A stretch of DNA of 64,000 nucleotides from Trichobilharzia szidati (GCA_944472155.2 OX235273.1:107530582-107594581); one strand, 5' to 3'; positions 32,800 through 44,005 are shown, counted from the first letter of the stretch. Notes: generated by a model not told the origin, from the letters alone. Numbers and translations: made by a program.

Positions 32800-33078
32800 A
32801 TGGTCGCGCTATGTCGTGAATTGGCAGGAGTTAGAATTCAAGGACCATTGGATCGGGTCACAGTGGCTCAATGGTCTACGAGCTAGCTCGTCTTGCAACC
32901 AGAAGGTCCTGGGTTCGATTCCTGGTGGGTGCGTACTGCTGAAGAGTTCCAAGACACTAGGACGAAACAGTTGTCGAGTACTCCCAGGTTTTTCAGTGGT
33001 TCTCTAACTGATGTCAGCTCATGATGAAATCCCCCATGCAATCAAACAAAATCCCTACAAAACCATTACTTGAAAACT
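32800..33078 (+). mobile_element. SINE B copy with near-intact hammerhead
   Basis: A box TGGCTCAATGG (32864-32874) and B box GGTTCGATTCC (32912-32922) give a tRNA-like head. A hammerhead module follows at 32933-32981, then TGATGTCAGCTCATGATGAA and the tail ...CAAAATCCCTACAAAACC. It lies in intron 3, upstream of exon 4. Confidence 0.8.
32933..32981 (+). ncRNA. candidate hammerhead ribozyme in SINE B
   Basis: Stem I GUACUG (32933-32938) with GAGUAC (32976-32981), 5 of 6 pairs. Core CUGAAGA (32939-32945), which fits CUGANGA. Stem II GUUC/GGAC with one wobble. GAAA (32964-32967). Stem III is A-U and C-G with an AGUU loop, and the cleavage triplet is GUC (32973-32975). All catalytic positions are present; the closing pair of stem I is mismatched. 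The layout equals that of SMalpha. Confidence 0.6.
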
Positions 33079-33449
33079 TTACAGATGTGACAACTTGAAT
33101 TGTTTCAATTTTGTGCAAATTTGTAGGCTGAAAGTTCAGTCCAGTTCCCTCACTTCTTGGTGGAAGGTTAGAGATAATTAGACAGAAGACACTGTACCTA
33201 AGTGACGGATATATTTCTAACCTCAAACGAAATGATTTCATGACAGAAATATGAAATGGCATCTCACTCAGTCACTAGTGTAATCAAATTAATTTAGACC
33301 CGAGTTATTCAGACGGCAAATACACATGAGATGATAGTGATGTTTGTGAGGTATAAGTGTACACCAATAATAATTGTTACCACAAACTGATTTTTTAATA
33401 TGTCTAAAGGTGTTAATAAAAAAAACAAACAAATCTAATTTTAACTCAC

Positions 33450-33831
33450 CAGGACCATAAGCACGTACAAGACCAGGATTTGATTTTGGTCTAAGCGGTG
33501 CACCATCTTTAAGTTTTGCACTAGGAAATTGACTTAAATATGTCATCATAGCTTTTTCATCCACTCTTGGATTAATCATCTCTTCAGGGCGAATAAGTTG
33601 TGGTACATCTAACCATTGCTCTGCTGCACCCATTGCTTCACGTGCATTTCTTAAATTTTGTTTAGGTTCCCATTCACGCCAATCAGGACATAGGCCTGGT
33701 GCACAAGCATCAACCAATGCACCGATAGCAATACCATCATTCCAATCAGTTGTGAAATTTTTCACGGGTCTTTCGGCTAGTTTATTATTCAACCATGCCA
33801 TTAGACGTTGTTTTGGTGTAGGTCCTTGAGC
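33450..33831 (-). CDS. FLN: filamin exon 3: complete CH2 domain and linker
   Basis: The exon is 382 bases, 127 codons plus one base. It starts [20 protein letters not shown] after acceptor ACAACAG. The CH2 hallmarks are [59 protein letters not shown], then [19 protein letters not shown] and the start of the AYGPG motif that opens filamin Ig repeat 1. The donor is G|GTGAGT at 33449. The phase-1 end pairs with exon 4. Residue order and length agree with filamin CH2 without gaps. Confidence 0.96.
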
Positions 33832-33851
33832 CTGTTGTATAAAGAAAAACA

Positions 33852-34250
33852 AGAAATAGTGTTTAAAATACACAGTTCATAGATGTCCTTTTCGACATGA
33901 AAGCAAAAAGACCCCTACACACACATTCAATCCAATGAAATTAAACCAAGTCCTTGAAACAATTTTTTAGTGCAGTTGAATAGTGTTGAAAGAAAATGTG
34001 AGAATCACACACACACATAAGTGTTCAAAGTGTTGCCTATTCTTTCTTTGCTTTTTTGAAAAACAATTATCTTTGAGTGCTAACCCGGAAATTCTTTTCA
34101 GAGTAATTATTGAAAAGTTTTGGTTCTAGCGGTGGTACAGGCTTGACAACTCGTTGATGACGTATCCATCGTTTGGATTTCTGAATATTGAAAGCAAAAA
34201 TACAAATTCGCAGTATTATAAACAAAAAAGAAAAATAGTCTAAAACCATA
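33852..34250. other. intron 2 sequence next to exon 3, nothing recognised
   Basis: AT-rich with an ACAC tract. A 60-codon minus ORF at 34067-34249 has no recognised motif. Confidence 0.35.
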
Positions 34251-34254
34251 CTCT

Positions 34255-35190
34255 CAGACCCCCAATACCCCCTCTATTCCTAACTCTCACCTTGTATCTC
34301 ATCAAGCAGAACCAGAAATCAGTATAAAATAATCTATGCTCGTACAACCAAGCACAGGAACTCAACGATACCATATTTGGCCCGACAGAGACAATGTTAA
34401 GCGCGAAACCTATTACTTGCTTTGTTGTTAATATCATAATTATAGGCTCTTTTATTTCTCTCTTATTTTGTATTCTATAGTAAACTCCTTCTTAAACATA
34501 CTTAGCTACCTAAATTATTAACATTGGCTTACTTTTTTGTACTTTACTATATTCCTTCTATTGTGTATCCACTGGTTCCGACTATATTAGCACTATGAGT
34601 ATTACAAAATTGTCCTGTCATTAACCATCATGTAATTATTAGTTTTTGTGGTTGTTTTTTTATTTTTTATTTTTTTCGGCAATATTAAACTGACAATCAT
34701 TGGTTGTGAACGCCATTATCACCATCTTAAAATTTTGTATTATTCAGGATTACTCACACTACCACTACAAACACTGCATTAGACCTGACAATAAGAAATA
34801 ACCCTGAAATGTTATTTTATGATTGTTTAGTGTTGTTTCAACCAAATTAACTGATCATCTTGGCGATAAACATTCTTAAATATCATTTCATAACTTCTTG
34901 TATGATTATAGCTTTACTGTCACCATGCATAATCACATCATAGCTTCCACTACCCAATACTGAGATATTATTATATGCTGTTTATTTTCCTTTCTACTTC
35001 TTGGTATTTTTTTCGCATTTTTTAAAAATTATTTTGTGTTTTTTTGCTGTTGTTGTCTTTATATTTATCTTTTTTTTGAAAATACTCCTTTTAAAAGTTG
35101 GATAAAATTAGATGCACATATTGTAGATATGTGCTGAAAATTCCACACTGTACCACTAGTACTGTTTCTGGAATAAAGCAAATTATTATT
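34255..35190 (+). mobile_element. CR1-like LINE 3' end and UTR
   Basis: It encodes YARTTKHRNSTIPYLAR, matching the ARTSKYKNSTIPYLAR terminus at 49.9 kb. A long AT-rich UTR follows, with the end GAATAAAGCAAATTATTATT. The two copies share this terminal block. Confidence 0.7.
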
Positions 35191-35299
35191 ATGATTATTA
35201 TAAATGTCTTCATTAGAACATATATGTGTGTACATAAAGAATGAATCGAAGTGTATTGACTGACACTTGACAATTATTTCTTTCAAATGTCAGGTGAAA

Positions 35300-35450
35300 A
35301 GCCATCATGAAATTTGAAGTCATTTTCCCAAAAGATGACATAGAAAAAGGAAATCGATCCCTGATGACTGCTGACAAGCAGGACTTCCTGCTGACTGCCT
35401 TTAACCAGCTTACATCAATTTAAGGTGCACCACAATGGTGAGTCATCTAG
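35300..35450. repeat. SINE C-related fragment
   Basis: CTGACTGCCTTTAACCAGCT and GGTGCACCACAATGGTGAGT resemble SINE C sequence at 40740-40800. Short and diverged. Confidence 0.35.
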
Positions 35451-35625
35451 CTTAGTATTAGGGAATATAAATAGACTAGTTCGATATTTTGTCAGTCAGA
35501 ATTTAAATTTTTTTAAATATTGATTGTGTATATGCTGGTCAGAGAAACAACCAATCAGATTTCAGCACGTAGATAGACGCCTGTTAATCGGCCCATGTTG
35601 CAGCATAATCACTTTTTGTGATACA

Positions 35626-35627
<2 letters not shown>

Positions 35628-35656
<29 letters not shown>
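35628..35656. repeat. (ATT)n microsatellite
   Basis: About nine ATT units in a row between the CR1-like end and the next PLE. Confidence 0.8.
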
Positions 35657-35658
<2 letters not shown>

Positions 35659-35696
35659 ATTCGTAATTATGTAACCTATCACAGGCTCGTCTGGAA

Positions 35697-36475
35697 ATAC
35701 ACATTCCAATACTGATGTGTGTAAAATGCAGTTCCTTGGGGACAACATCAGCGAGATACTAACACAGCGCCTTAGAAATACGGTGAAAAGAGCATTCCCT
35801 GCTGCCGAATTACGCTGTATCTTCAAAACCACTCCTCTTTTGCGTTCGGGAGTAAAAGACAAACTGACTAATTTCGCCTCTTTCATTTGTATCTACCAAT
35901 ATAACTGCTCCTGTGGAGCCAGTTACATAGGCCGTACAATTAGGCGTGTTTCTCGTCGAATTTCCGAACATCACCCTGCATGGTTAAGCAAAGGACAAAC
36001 AAAATCTATTCGCAGCGCTATTCTATCTCATCTTGTGGATACAGAACACAAGATTGATGTTAACCATGCTTTCAAAGTCATTTACCGCATACCAACAAAT
36101 CTTAACTTCACCTTAAGAGTTCGTTTACTAAATACTGCTGAGGCTGTTGGGATCTATATTAACAAGCCTAATTTATGCATCCAAAAGAAGCTAGTTCAGA
36201 CATTATCCTTACCCCGCTGGCCATCTAGGTTTGAATGATCCTGAATTTTTGTGGAATTTTCCTAATTTTAGTTGATATTCTATTTGCTATTATATTTTTA
36301 AGCATCTTTAATGAACTGTAATTCCATTGATCTTACTTTACAAATCGATATTATTTAAAAAAACACTAATATTGTTATTGACTATTAATCTAGAATATTC
36401 TATGTATATAAACATATATATATAATTGTAGAGCCAGAAGAGGAAATTATCGAAAAGGATATTCTTTGCTCAATT
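35697..36475 (+). mobile_element. Penelope-like element, group 1, intact C-terminal frame
   Basis: An uninterrupted 173-codon frame (35717-36238): QFLGDNISEILTQRLRNTVK, then FASFICIYQYNCSCGASYIG, RTIRRVSRRISEHHPAWLSK and SAILSHLVDTEHKIDVNHAF, to NKPNLCIQKKLVQTLSLPR. It has the Cys-x-Cys, GxSYIG..R and downstream His of the GIY-YIG endonuclease fused to PLE reverse transcriptases. The RT core is missing (5'-truncated). A hammerhead-like module ends the element. It is the least damaged endonuclease in the window. Confidence 0.88.
36428..36473 (+). ncRNA. PLE hammerhead module, one core change
   Basis: Stem I GAGC/GCUC, core CAGAAGA (U4 changed to A), a GG-start stem II, GAAA, stem III AAGGA/UUCUU, cleavage site UUU. 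Position and order equal the intact module at 54531-54592. Confidence 0.5.
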
Positions 36476-36776
36476 ATTTTGTGTTTTATAGATGTCTGAA
36501 TGAATATTTTTGCTTCTTGAAATTAACATTTCAGGTCAGGGGAAAATCTAATAGGAAGCTGTCAAGGGTTTATTATTGTTAACTTTACTCATGTAAAGAT
36601 TCAGATATCATGATGACTGGAAACTTGATTGGTAGACTTAAGTCTAAACCAACACTATGGACTCGAGCTGTGACATTGGTTACCCCCAATTAGTGGCCAA
36701 TCAATTTGTAGAAAATATCCATAGGTCATTATACACAATTTCGAAATTATATTCTTAAATTAACTGGAATTTTCAA

Positions 36777-37060
36777 GTATTGGTTTTGTAGGGATTTGCT
36801 TGATTGCATGGAGGATTTCATCATGAGCTGATATCAGTTAGAGAACCACTGGAAAACCTGGGAGTACTGGATAGTTGTTTCCTCTGTCCTAGTTTGGGAC
36901 TCTTCAGCAGCACGCATCCACCGGGGTTTGAACCTAGGACCTTCTGCGAGTTCACCTTGTAAGCAAAAGGTCCTGGGTTCAAACCCCGGTGGGTGCATAC
37001 TGATGAAGAGTCCCAAACTAGGACGAAACATCTGTCCAGTATTCCCAGGTTAACTGGAAT
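36777..37060. repeat. SINE B inverted composite
   Basis: A minus-strand SINE B (36777-36945; core CUGAAGA, AGAG insertion) is followed at about 36955 by a plus-strand SINE B (B box GGTTCAAACCC, hammerhead at 36997-37042). The junction is inside the tRNA-like region. Confidence 0.7.
36997..37042 (+). ncRNA. SINE B hammerhead, perfect stems but C3 to A
   Basis: Stem I AUACUG/CAGUAU is fully paired. Core AUGAAGA (37003-37009), stem II GUCC/GGAC fully paired, GAAA (37025-37028), stem III C-G and A-U with loop AUCU, cleavage GUC (37034-37036). The C3 to A change is the only deviation, the same one as in the SMalpha copy at 4896. Confidence 0.55.
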
Positions 37061-37099
37061 TATGAGAAATCAAGTCTTGCCCAACTAACTACAGGTATT

Positions 37100-37275
37100 T
37101 GGTGTGATTGTGAAGTGATTTCAGTTACAGAACCATTGAAAAGTGGCACTGGAGTAGTGGACATATATATCTCGTCCCAGTTCGGGACTTATCATCAGTG
37201 TACACGCATGATCCAGCTACTAGGGATTGAATTCAAGACCTTCAGATTACAAGCCAGTGGCATGGGATCCAGCAG
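37100..37275 (-). repeat. SINE B, diverged minus copy
   Basis: Minus strand: AAGTGATTTCAGTTACAGAA, CGTCCCAGTTCGGGACTTAT and ATTGAATTCAAGACCTTCAG in plus-strand view, matching the SINE B order. Confidence 0.5.
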
Positions 37276-37597
37276 CCCATCAACTGTCCAGTATTCCCTG
37301 CTGATTTTCAATTGTCCTATAGGTGAAATCAGTTTGTGACCAGTCAATAAATCTTTAATCGTACATTTCCCAGAACATTTTCTTCTATATCAACCTAGAT
37401 ACTGCTTTTAGTGGTATTTTACTTTCCAATAAGCATTCAGGATATCCAGCAGACTTGTTAAATTACCGAAGAATCATTCAAAAAGTACTCCAAACCAATA
37501 GCTACTTCATAAACCATTTAGTTGACAGAATTATACAGTGAATATGATTGGTTGGCATTAAGGTGGATTCTCTTCACTTATTTGAGAAGTTGAATCA

Positions 37598-38140
37598 GTC
37601 CCAGCAGGCTGGTTGGCGACGAATTCTGAGGACGGATACATAACGCTTTTGTAGAATTCGCAAATTGCATCATTTCTGGCGCAGACATGATATCCGGCTA
37701 TCAGCATTTCTCTCTGTTCTCCTTTATGGCTGTGAGACATGGCCATTGAAAGTGGAAGACATGATAAGCCTGGCTAGCTGTCTTTGATCGGAGGTGTCTG
37801 CGGTTTTTCTCCTACGTTAAGTGGTATAATACAGTGAGTAGTATTGGGGTTAGGAGTCGAGTGTTAGGTAAGGAGAGACAATCAGTCGATAAGGTTATGA
37901 AGGTACATCGACAGACAGTGTTAACTGACATAGGATCAAGTTGGAAAAGAGCTAGTGGTGGTCACACCGAAACATAACATCAGTCTATGAAATGTCTAAT
38001 AGTTAGCTTGAGACAGGTAGGGAGGTGTGGACTGCCTAGTTAGGGTCCTCGGGAAATTCTTCTCAATAGCTCAGATACCTTAACTCTGTGCAATCTGCCA
38101 TACCCATTAACTCTTCATGTTTCTCCATCTGTCTTCTTTT
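37598..38140 (+). mobile_element. LINE family 2 copy
   Basis: Uninterrupted at the position where the 23-24-kb copy carries rDNA: GACATGATATCCGGCTATC, then YGCETW-like CTTTATGGCTGTGAGACATG, GATAAGCCTGGCTAGCTGTC and GTCGATAAGGTTATGAAGG. Degenerate with stops. It serves as the reference for the insertion. Confidence 0.65.
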
Positions 38141-38334
38141 GTGTGCTAAATGGAATGTGGCGACATGAACTGTTGCACTTCTGTGCAACGTTCTATTTTG
38201 AAACCAGTCAGACAATCTTCAAGTTTCAGTAGTTTACACTTTTAGCTCACGATTAATAAGTTCAGATCATTACGTCTCAAATCATCGTGTTAGCATCAGA
38301 TATGTATGTTTTAAAGTTTGTCCGATGAATTTCC

Positions 38335-38600
38335 ATGGAATGATATTGTACATGCATTGACTGGTCTCTAAGGTGTAACCAGTGTTATGCGTCTACAACT
38401 TGTATTGGTGCAGATTGGTTTCTATCAGTCAGATCTGCAATTTGGTCACCAAGCTAGGTGGCTCACCATGGCTGTGCACTGTGAATTGTTGTTGGATGAG
38501 TGGAGGCAATCTTCAAGACGCCAAGCTTGACTTAGGTTTCATGCCTTTTAGTACTCGTCAGGAAGGCGTACCTGTAACCTTGAAGGGACTCATGTTTCCA
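38335..38600 (-). repeat. SINE C copy with hammerhead-like module
   Basis: Minus strand: core CUGACGA intact (38561-38555), GAAA (38540-38537), CCUAA, cleavage GUC (38531-38529). Stem II GUAC/GCAU is partly broken and stem I is weak. The flank GGAGGCAATCTTCAAGACGC fits SINE C at 60555. Confidence 0.55.
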
Positions 38601-38639
38601 TAGTCATTCGGTTCTTCAGCCAGAGATGTTACCATTGTG

Positions 38640-40015
38640 TTTTTTGAATTTACGATTGACATTCTGTAGGATACACAGATTAGTTACTAGGCTGTAGACA
38701 ATGTCACGCGTCTAGACCGTGGTACTATACATGAGAACAAAATAACTAATCTAAACCTCATGGTAATCAGTAGCGCTTTAGCTGTTGTCTATCATCGATG
38801 TATTAATTCTGCCCCCTCCCTCCACCCCAGTATTCAAACGAGAACATTAGTGTTGCCATGGTAACCCATCCCATTATTCACTGCACAGTGAACGCATTAA
38901 TTGCTTATGCCATTCAATTTGTTGTTGTTATTATTACTATTATTAATTGCAAACATAACAAACGTTTTTAAATAGTTATTATTTCATTTACATTTGTCTT
39001 TCAAGACAGTAGAAATCAATACGGGAGACGCCTGAACATTGTAATCATAATTTAAAGTTAACTTTCCCGACTGTTATCACGTGTTCAATTAAAATCAATC
39101 AATAAAATGCCTTCTATGAATGTGTGTCTATTTGTTTGTATAGGAAAGACAGACTACTACTACTCTTTCCTCAAGGTCATAAAACATACACATTAATCAA
39201 TAACTGAGATTTAAATGTCATAAGCATAGACAATATTTGGAGTAAAGTGGTTGAGTGACTGAGTAGATAATAGTGGTTTAAAAATGAGTATTTAATGGGT
39301 CCCTTGTTTATGTTTTATTAAAGGCGTAAATCTAACAATCTAACTTGTATTGTATGTGTGCGTGCGTGGGTGTGTTTATGTGTTGCAGTTGATTACCTTC
39401 CGCCTTCCTCTGAGACGGAGGGAATGAAGGTATGTTGATCGTGAATAAATGCAAATAAATCAATAAATCAAAATGCACTTGAAAATAATATATTCATTAG
39501 AAAAAATGATTGGAACCATTGAAAACAAATTTAAAAAAGGAAGTACTCATGCTCACTAAGTAATAGAAACAGCGGTGAATAATAATGTCAGTGAAGTGCT
39601 GATTAATATAGCAATAATAATAATAAATTTATTTAATTACAATAATAAACTGAATTGATTTTCTGTTTGATGTATTATAAATACCATAATTAGAGTGGCA
39701 TTAAATGACGACATTGTGACAGAGTACAATTCCAACCTTATTTGTTGTGTCTGCATTTTCTGAACTGGTTGGTTTATTTACGAGGCTGTCATTGTCTCGA
39801 TCTAGACAACATCTTCAACATGATCTTCTACATAAAGTAGTGAACGTATTTGGTTTCTACATGAATGATACAATTCCCGTTCTCCTGACAATTTTTGTCG
39901 TGATCGGCCGTTAATTTACATCGGTAATGATCGTTTGTATTGACTTGGAGTTCGACTTTTTTGTCATATTGCTTATGCCTTATTATTTGATAAATATGAT
40001 CTATTATAGTATTTC
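38640..40015. other. intron 2 sequence, nothing recognised
   Basis: AT-rich with short (ATT) and (AAT) tracts near 38927-38945 and 39605-39625. No coding or RNA feature seen. Confidence 0.4.
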
Positions 40016-40017
40016 TT

Positions 40018-40400
40018 TGGTTGGAGGATTTCATCATGAGCTGACATCCTTTAGAGAACCATTCGAAAACCTGCAGGGAGTACTACCAGACACCTGTTTC
40101 TTCCGTCCTAGTCTGCAACTCTTCAGCAGCACGAACCCACCACAGGAGGTTCGAACACAGGACCGCATCAGGTCGATTTTTTCAAGTATTGGTTTTTGTA
40201 GGGATTTTGTTTCGATTGGTTGAAGGATTTCAAACCCCGGTGGATGCGTACTGACGAAGAGTCTCAAACTAGGACGGGGGAAACAGCTGTTCAACACTCC
40301 CTACAGTTTTTTCAATGCTTCTGTAACTGGTGCCAGCTCATGATGAAATCCTCCAACTAATCAAAACAAAATCCCAGCAAAAACCAATACTTGAAATAAT
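40018..40400. repeat. SINE B composite (minus then plus)
   Basis: Minus-strand SINE B (40018-40165), then a tail fragment, then a plus-strand hammerhead-like part (ACGAAGA, GAC...GGGGGAAAC) and tail to 40395. Hammerhead elements are degenerate in both. Confidence 0.6.
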
Positions 40401-40459
40401 GTTTCTGTTGATCACTGATTCATCTGAGTATCCGGCATCTAGGAATTCTCTGGTACTTC

Positions 40460-40925
40460 TATTATTTACACTGGTATCCGTTTCGTTCCACCAGTCAGCA
40501 AGGCGTATCTTCAACCTTGAAAAAACTCATGTCCCACCCATCTGAGATTCGAACTGGCGTCACTCAGTGCTGCCTGCAGTCAAAGACGTTGCCACTGAGC
40601 TATTCGGGATCGCGATTGACCTTCTGTAGGACTGCTGTGGATACTTTTATTGGACACTAGTAACTAGTGCGATGTGTCTAGTCCTTTGTTTGGTGCAGTG
40701 TGGCCACCATTCTAGGTAGCTTGCCATCACGATAGCTTCCTGCTGATTGCCTCCAACCATCTAATATCATCAAATCAATGTGCACCGTGATGGCGAGCTA
40801 CCTAGTGGTGCGATGGCCACATTACAAACCTGACTGATAGAATTCAGTCTGCTCCAAAGAAAGGACTAGACACATCACACTAGTTACTGACTAGTGTCCA
40901 ATCAAAGACTAAGTTCATTGTGGAG
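40460..40925. repeat. SINE C inverted pair
   Basis: The tRNA-like head on the minus strand (GTTCGAATCTCAGATGGG; GCTCAGTGGCAACG) is followed by GACACTAGTAACTAGTGCGA. An inverted repeat at about 40640-40910 is centred near 40755, with arms sharing GGTAGCT..CCATCACG and its complement. Confidence 0.6.
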
Positions 40926-41442
40926 TCCTAATTCAATAAGACAGACCTTTATTACTCTGAAATCAGTGTGGAAATCTGCTGGAATCAGCATAAAAAGACA
41001 AGATAAGGATCTTCAACACTAGTGTCAACTCAGCGCTCCTTTAGGATCCACAGACTTGGCAGCATTTCCAAAAGGCTGCAGACTTTCATCAACAGCTGGC
41101 CCCTATTACTTCATACTTAAGATCAGGTGACTCGCCAGAAAGGATTATCCATAAGGAATTCTACAGTGCAAAGCACTAACTAAGAACACATAGGCTAATA
41201 AATACGCTGAAGGAAATAGAGGTGCTTTTGACATACTCTGAGGAGACCATAGAGCGAAATCACGCGCCGGGCAGGCCCACAGATGGAACCCGAATAAGAA
41301 ACGATGAGTCAGGCGTCAATCCAAATATAACACGGATGAATTGAAAGATTATGGGCGATAGTGGAGACACCTAAAAAGAACTATAGAGAACAGAGTCTTA
41401 TGTTCCTCTTGGACGCCAAAGGAATAATAATAATGATCAATA
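40926..41442 (+). mobile_element. LINE family 1, highly degenerate 3' part
   Basis: ACCTTTATTACTCTGAAATC, then CTTTCATCAACAGCTGGCCC and the end TCTTATGTTCCTCTTGGACG with an AATAATAATAA tail follow family 1 order. It lies about 50 bases from exon 2. Confidence 0.6.
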
Positions 41443-41490
41443 ATGTTAGATTAAACACTTTTAAAGTAACATTAATACTGCAAAACTAAC

Positions 41491-41603
41491 CCCATAGTCA
41501 GGTTCACCTTCCCAAAGTGGAATTGTGATTGAATAATGCAGAATAAGCGTCCAAATTAAACCGAGGATTAATTTACTCCGACAATCAACAATATCTGAAC
41601 TAT
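41491..41603 (-). CDS. FLN: filamin exon 2: end of CH1
   Basis: This short 113-base exon was found by looking for the missing end of CH1. The first two bases complete an Asp codon with the last base of exon 1. Thirty-seven codons follow: [20 protein letters not shown], then [33 protein letters not shown] is the signature helix of the filamin and alpha-actinin actin-binding region. The acceptor is CCTACAG and the donor GGG|GTTAGT, phase 0. One oddity is that the usual VDGN(L)KLILG reads [10 protein letters not shown] here. Intron 2 follows and is about 7.7 kb. Confidence 0.92.
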
Positions 41604-41710
41604 CTGTAGGGGAATAAACAAAAAGTACACAAATACACAATACATACAGAAAGCGTGTCTTAAATTATACAAACAACTACACTTTATGAACAAATTGATC
41701 ATTTATTATT

Positions 41711-42400
41711 ATTATTGTTTTCTTTTATTTCCTAGAGGAACATAAGGCTTCAGCCGTGCGTCTTCATTGCGTTCGGTTCTCTGCTGGAGTCTTCACCTGG
41801 CTCCAAGTCTGTCCACACGTTTTCATCTCCTCTTCACATGACCTCATCCTCCAAGTCACCCTTGCACTGACGACCAACTCGCCGCTTCCCTTTCCGGTTC
41901 CACTCGAGCAATGGCTTGTCTAGTGATGTCACTTGATGGTTTCCTCAGAGTATGGCCAATCCATCTCCATTTCTTCCTGCCTATTTGTTTTACAATCGGT
42001 TCCTAGTTGGTTCGCTCCCAGAGATCCCTGTTGCTGATCTTTTCTGGCCGGCCATCTGATCTTGAGTATTGAGCGAAGACAACTGTTAATGAAGGTCTGT
42101 AGTTTGTTTGAGATGCTCTTTATGACGCGCAGTGCAAGTCTCTGATCCGTATAGTAGCACTGACTTCACATTGGAGTTGAAAATCCGGATCTTATTTTTG
42201 ATGCTGAGTGCTTTTGACCTCCACACAGACTTGAGAGTAGTGAAAGCTTGTCTTGCTTTTCCGATTCTTGCTTTGATATCCTCGTCAGTTCCGTCCGCCT
42301 GTAGTTGAAACGATGCTTCCCAGGTAGGTAAAGGAGGTTGTTTCTTTCAGGTCCCTCCCATTTATGCTGATCGTTGTCTGTTGTTGTTGCTGGTGGTGGT
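41711..42400 (-). mobile_element. LINE family 1, truncated, with target-site duplication
   Basis: ATTGATCATTTATTATT is present at 41694-41710 and 42401-42417. The minus strand reads the family 1 C-terminus from the Gln-linker (GTTGTTGTTGCTGG) to TGGAACCGGAAAGGGAAGCG and the ATT tail. Frame broken in several places. Confidence 0.8.
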
Positions 42401-42417
42401 ATTGATCATTTATTATT

Positions 42418-43070
42418 TATTATTAAAGCATAAACTTGATACACTATGGGAATCGACAGACGCACTGCAAAAAGTCTTTAAGTTTATATGATCGCTGGGG
42501 TATTGCTTGGATGTCAAGATCGGAAAAGATGGCTGTCATTTAGGGCCACCCACCTAGACTTTAATTTTATGTTTGATCCACAAGGTAGTAGAGCAGCACC
42601 AGGAGCTACGTTTCCATGGTTTCTGGTGACCAAAACAGGTCCATCTGCTATTTGATCGTTTCAAATTTAACAGCCCATGTACACACCATAGGTTCGGAAT
42701 CACAGTTTTTCAGCTCCACTAGGTAGATTAGCATGTCTACCAGTTCAGTGGTAAGCACCAGACGTTTGCATTCACCCTTTCACTTTTATGAGATTATCCT
42801 CCACAAGAAGACAGTGAATAATCAATAGTATCAAGTTGGTATGTTTACAATTCATATGTACGTGATGTAAGTGTGGGCATCCTTTCGTTTCTCTGAACTT
42901 CATATGCCAAAAACTTAAGTCTCAAAGTTATTTAGTCCCTAACCAGTGCTTCTGGCTGACATCTAAGCCAATTAGGACACAGAGAGGATATCCAGACTAC
43001 ATTTACCAACCTCAGCAAACAAGCAAAAGTACAGGTTTACTTAGATTTGCTGAATCTGATGCCATCAATT
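42418..43070. other. intron 1 sequence, nothing recognised
   Basis: Less AT-rich than its surroundings, but no family recognised. Confidence 0.35.
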
Positions 43071-43074
43071 ATTA

Positions 43075-44005
43075 TCATATTCCCTTAGGTTCCAAGTGGA
43101 ACATCATAGGGCTTCAACAACAACAGATCTCCACTTTCTTCTATTTTCTGCCATCCTCTTCAACTGGGTCCACGAGTGACCATAATCTCTCATCTCCTCC
43201 AACTCGCCACACGATCCCGTCCACGTCACTCTTGCACCAATGACCCACTTGTCGCTTCCCATTGGGATTCCATTCGAGCGATGGCCTGCATTGTGCGCTA
43301 TGTCGTCCGATGGTTTCCTCAATGTATGCCCGAACCATCTCCATTTTCCCCTACATATTTGTTGAGTCATGGGCTCTCGAATTTTGGTGTGTTGCCACAG
43401 TTTCTTGTTACTTATTCTTTCTGGCCGGCTGGCCGGCCATTTCATCTTCAGTATATAGCCAGAGAAGGTGGCAGCTGTTGATAAAGGTCTGTAACTGGCT
43501 GTTGGAAATCCTTTTCGTGACTGACACGCTGGCCAAGTTTCTGACCCGTATGGAAGCATTAACTGACTGACTTCACATTTGTGTTCAACAGAATCCGAAT
43601 CTTGTTCTTCATGCTGGCTGAGTGAGTGCAGAAGATTTCCAAACTGGTTTCAGGTTGATGAAGGTGTGCGTATCTTGCCTTTCCGATTCTGGCTGGCTGG
43701 TATTGACATGTTCATCCGTTCCGAGTTCCTGTAGTTGAAACGATGCTTCCTAGATAAGTGTTAATCTCCCGTTGATAGTGATTGGTGCTGGTTGTTATTG
43801 TTGCTGTTGTGGTTCGTTGGTTATCTTCATCACCTCCATCTTCTCTATGTTCACCTGAAGTTCTGTCTTCACTGCCTGCCTCTTCAGCCAGTTTGTTGTT
43901 TTTCGCTTGCAAGTCTTCGAGTTTGCATGACATCAGACATAAATCATCCACACTCAAAATCCAGATCTTCTAGAGTCTTCTTATCGGTGGTCCAGCGTAT
44001 TCCTG
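43075..44005 (-). mobile_element. LINE family 1, subfamily with AACAACA tail region
   Basis: The minus strand runs from LCLMSCKLEDLQAKNNKLAE (post-catalytic) through the Gln linker, YLGSIVSTTGTRNG, NMSIPAS-like and GKWRWFGHTLRKPSDDIAH, to VVEALLL near the tail. It shares sub-family differences with the copies at 19.9 and 31.2 kb. Frameshifted. Confidence 0.75.

Noticed and set aside
33832..33873. Extra N-terminal residues ([14 protein letters not shown]) ahead of CH2
   Set aside because: Intron sequence before acceptor ACAACAG. The filamin alignment begins at AQGPTPKQ.
35717..36238. A host GIY-YIG nuclease gene
   Set aside because: The frame is intact, but it is the C-terminus of a PLE with the same 3' end as several other copies, and it lacks a start context.
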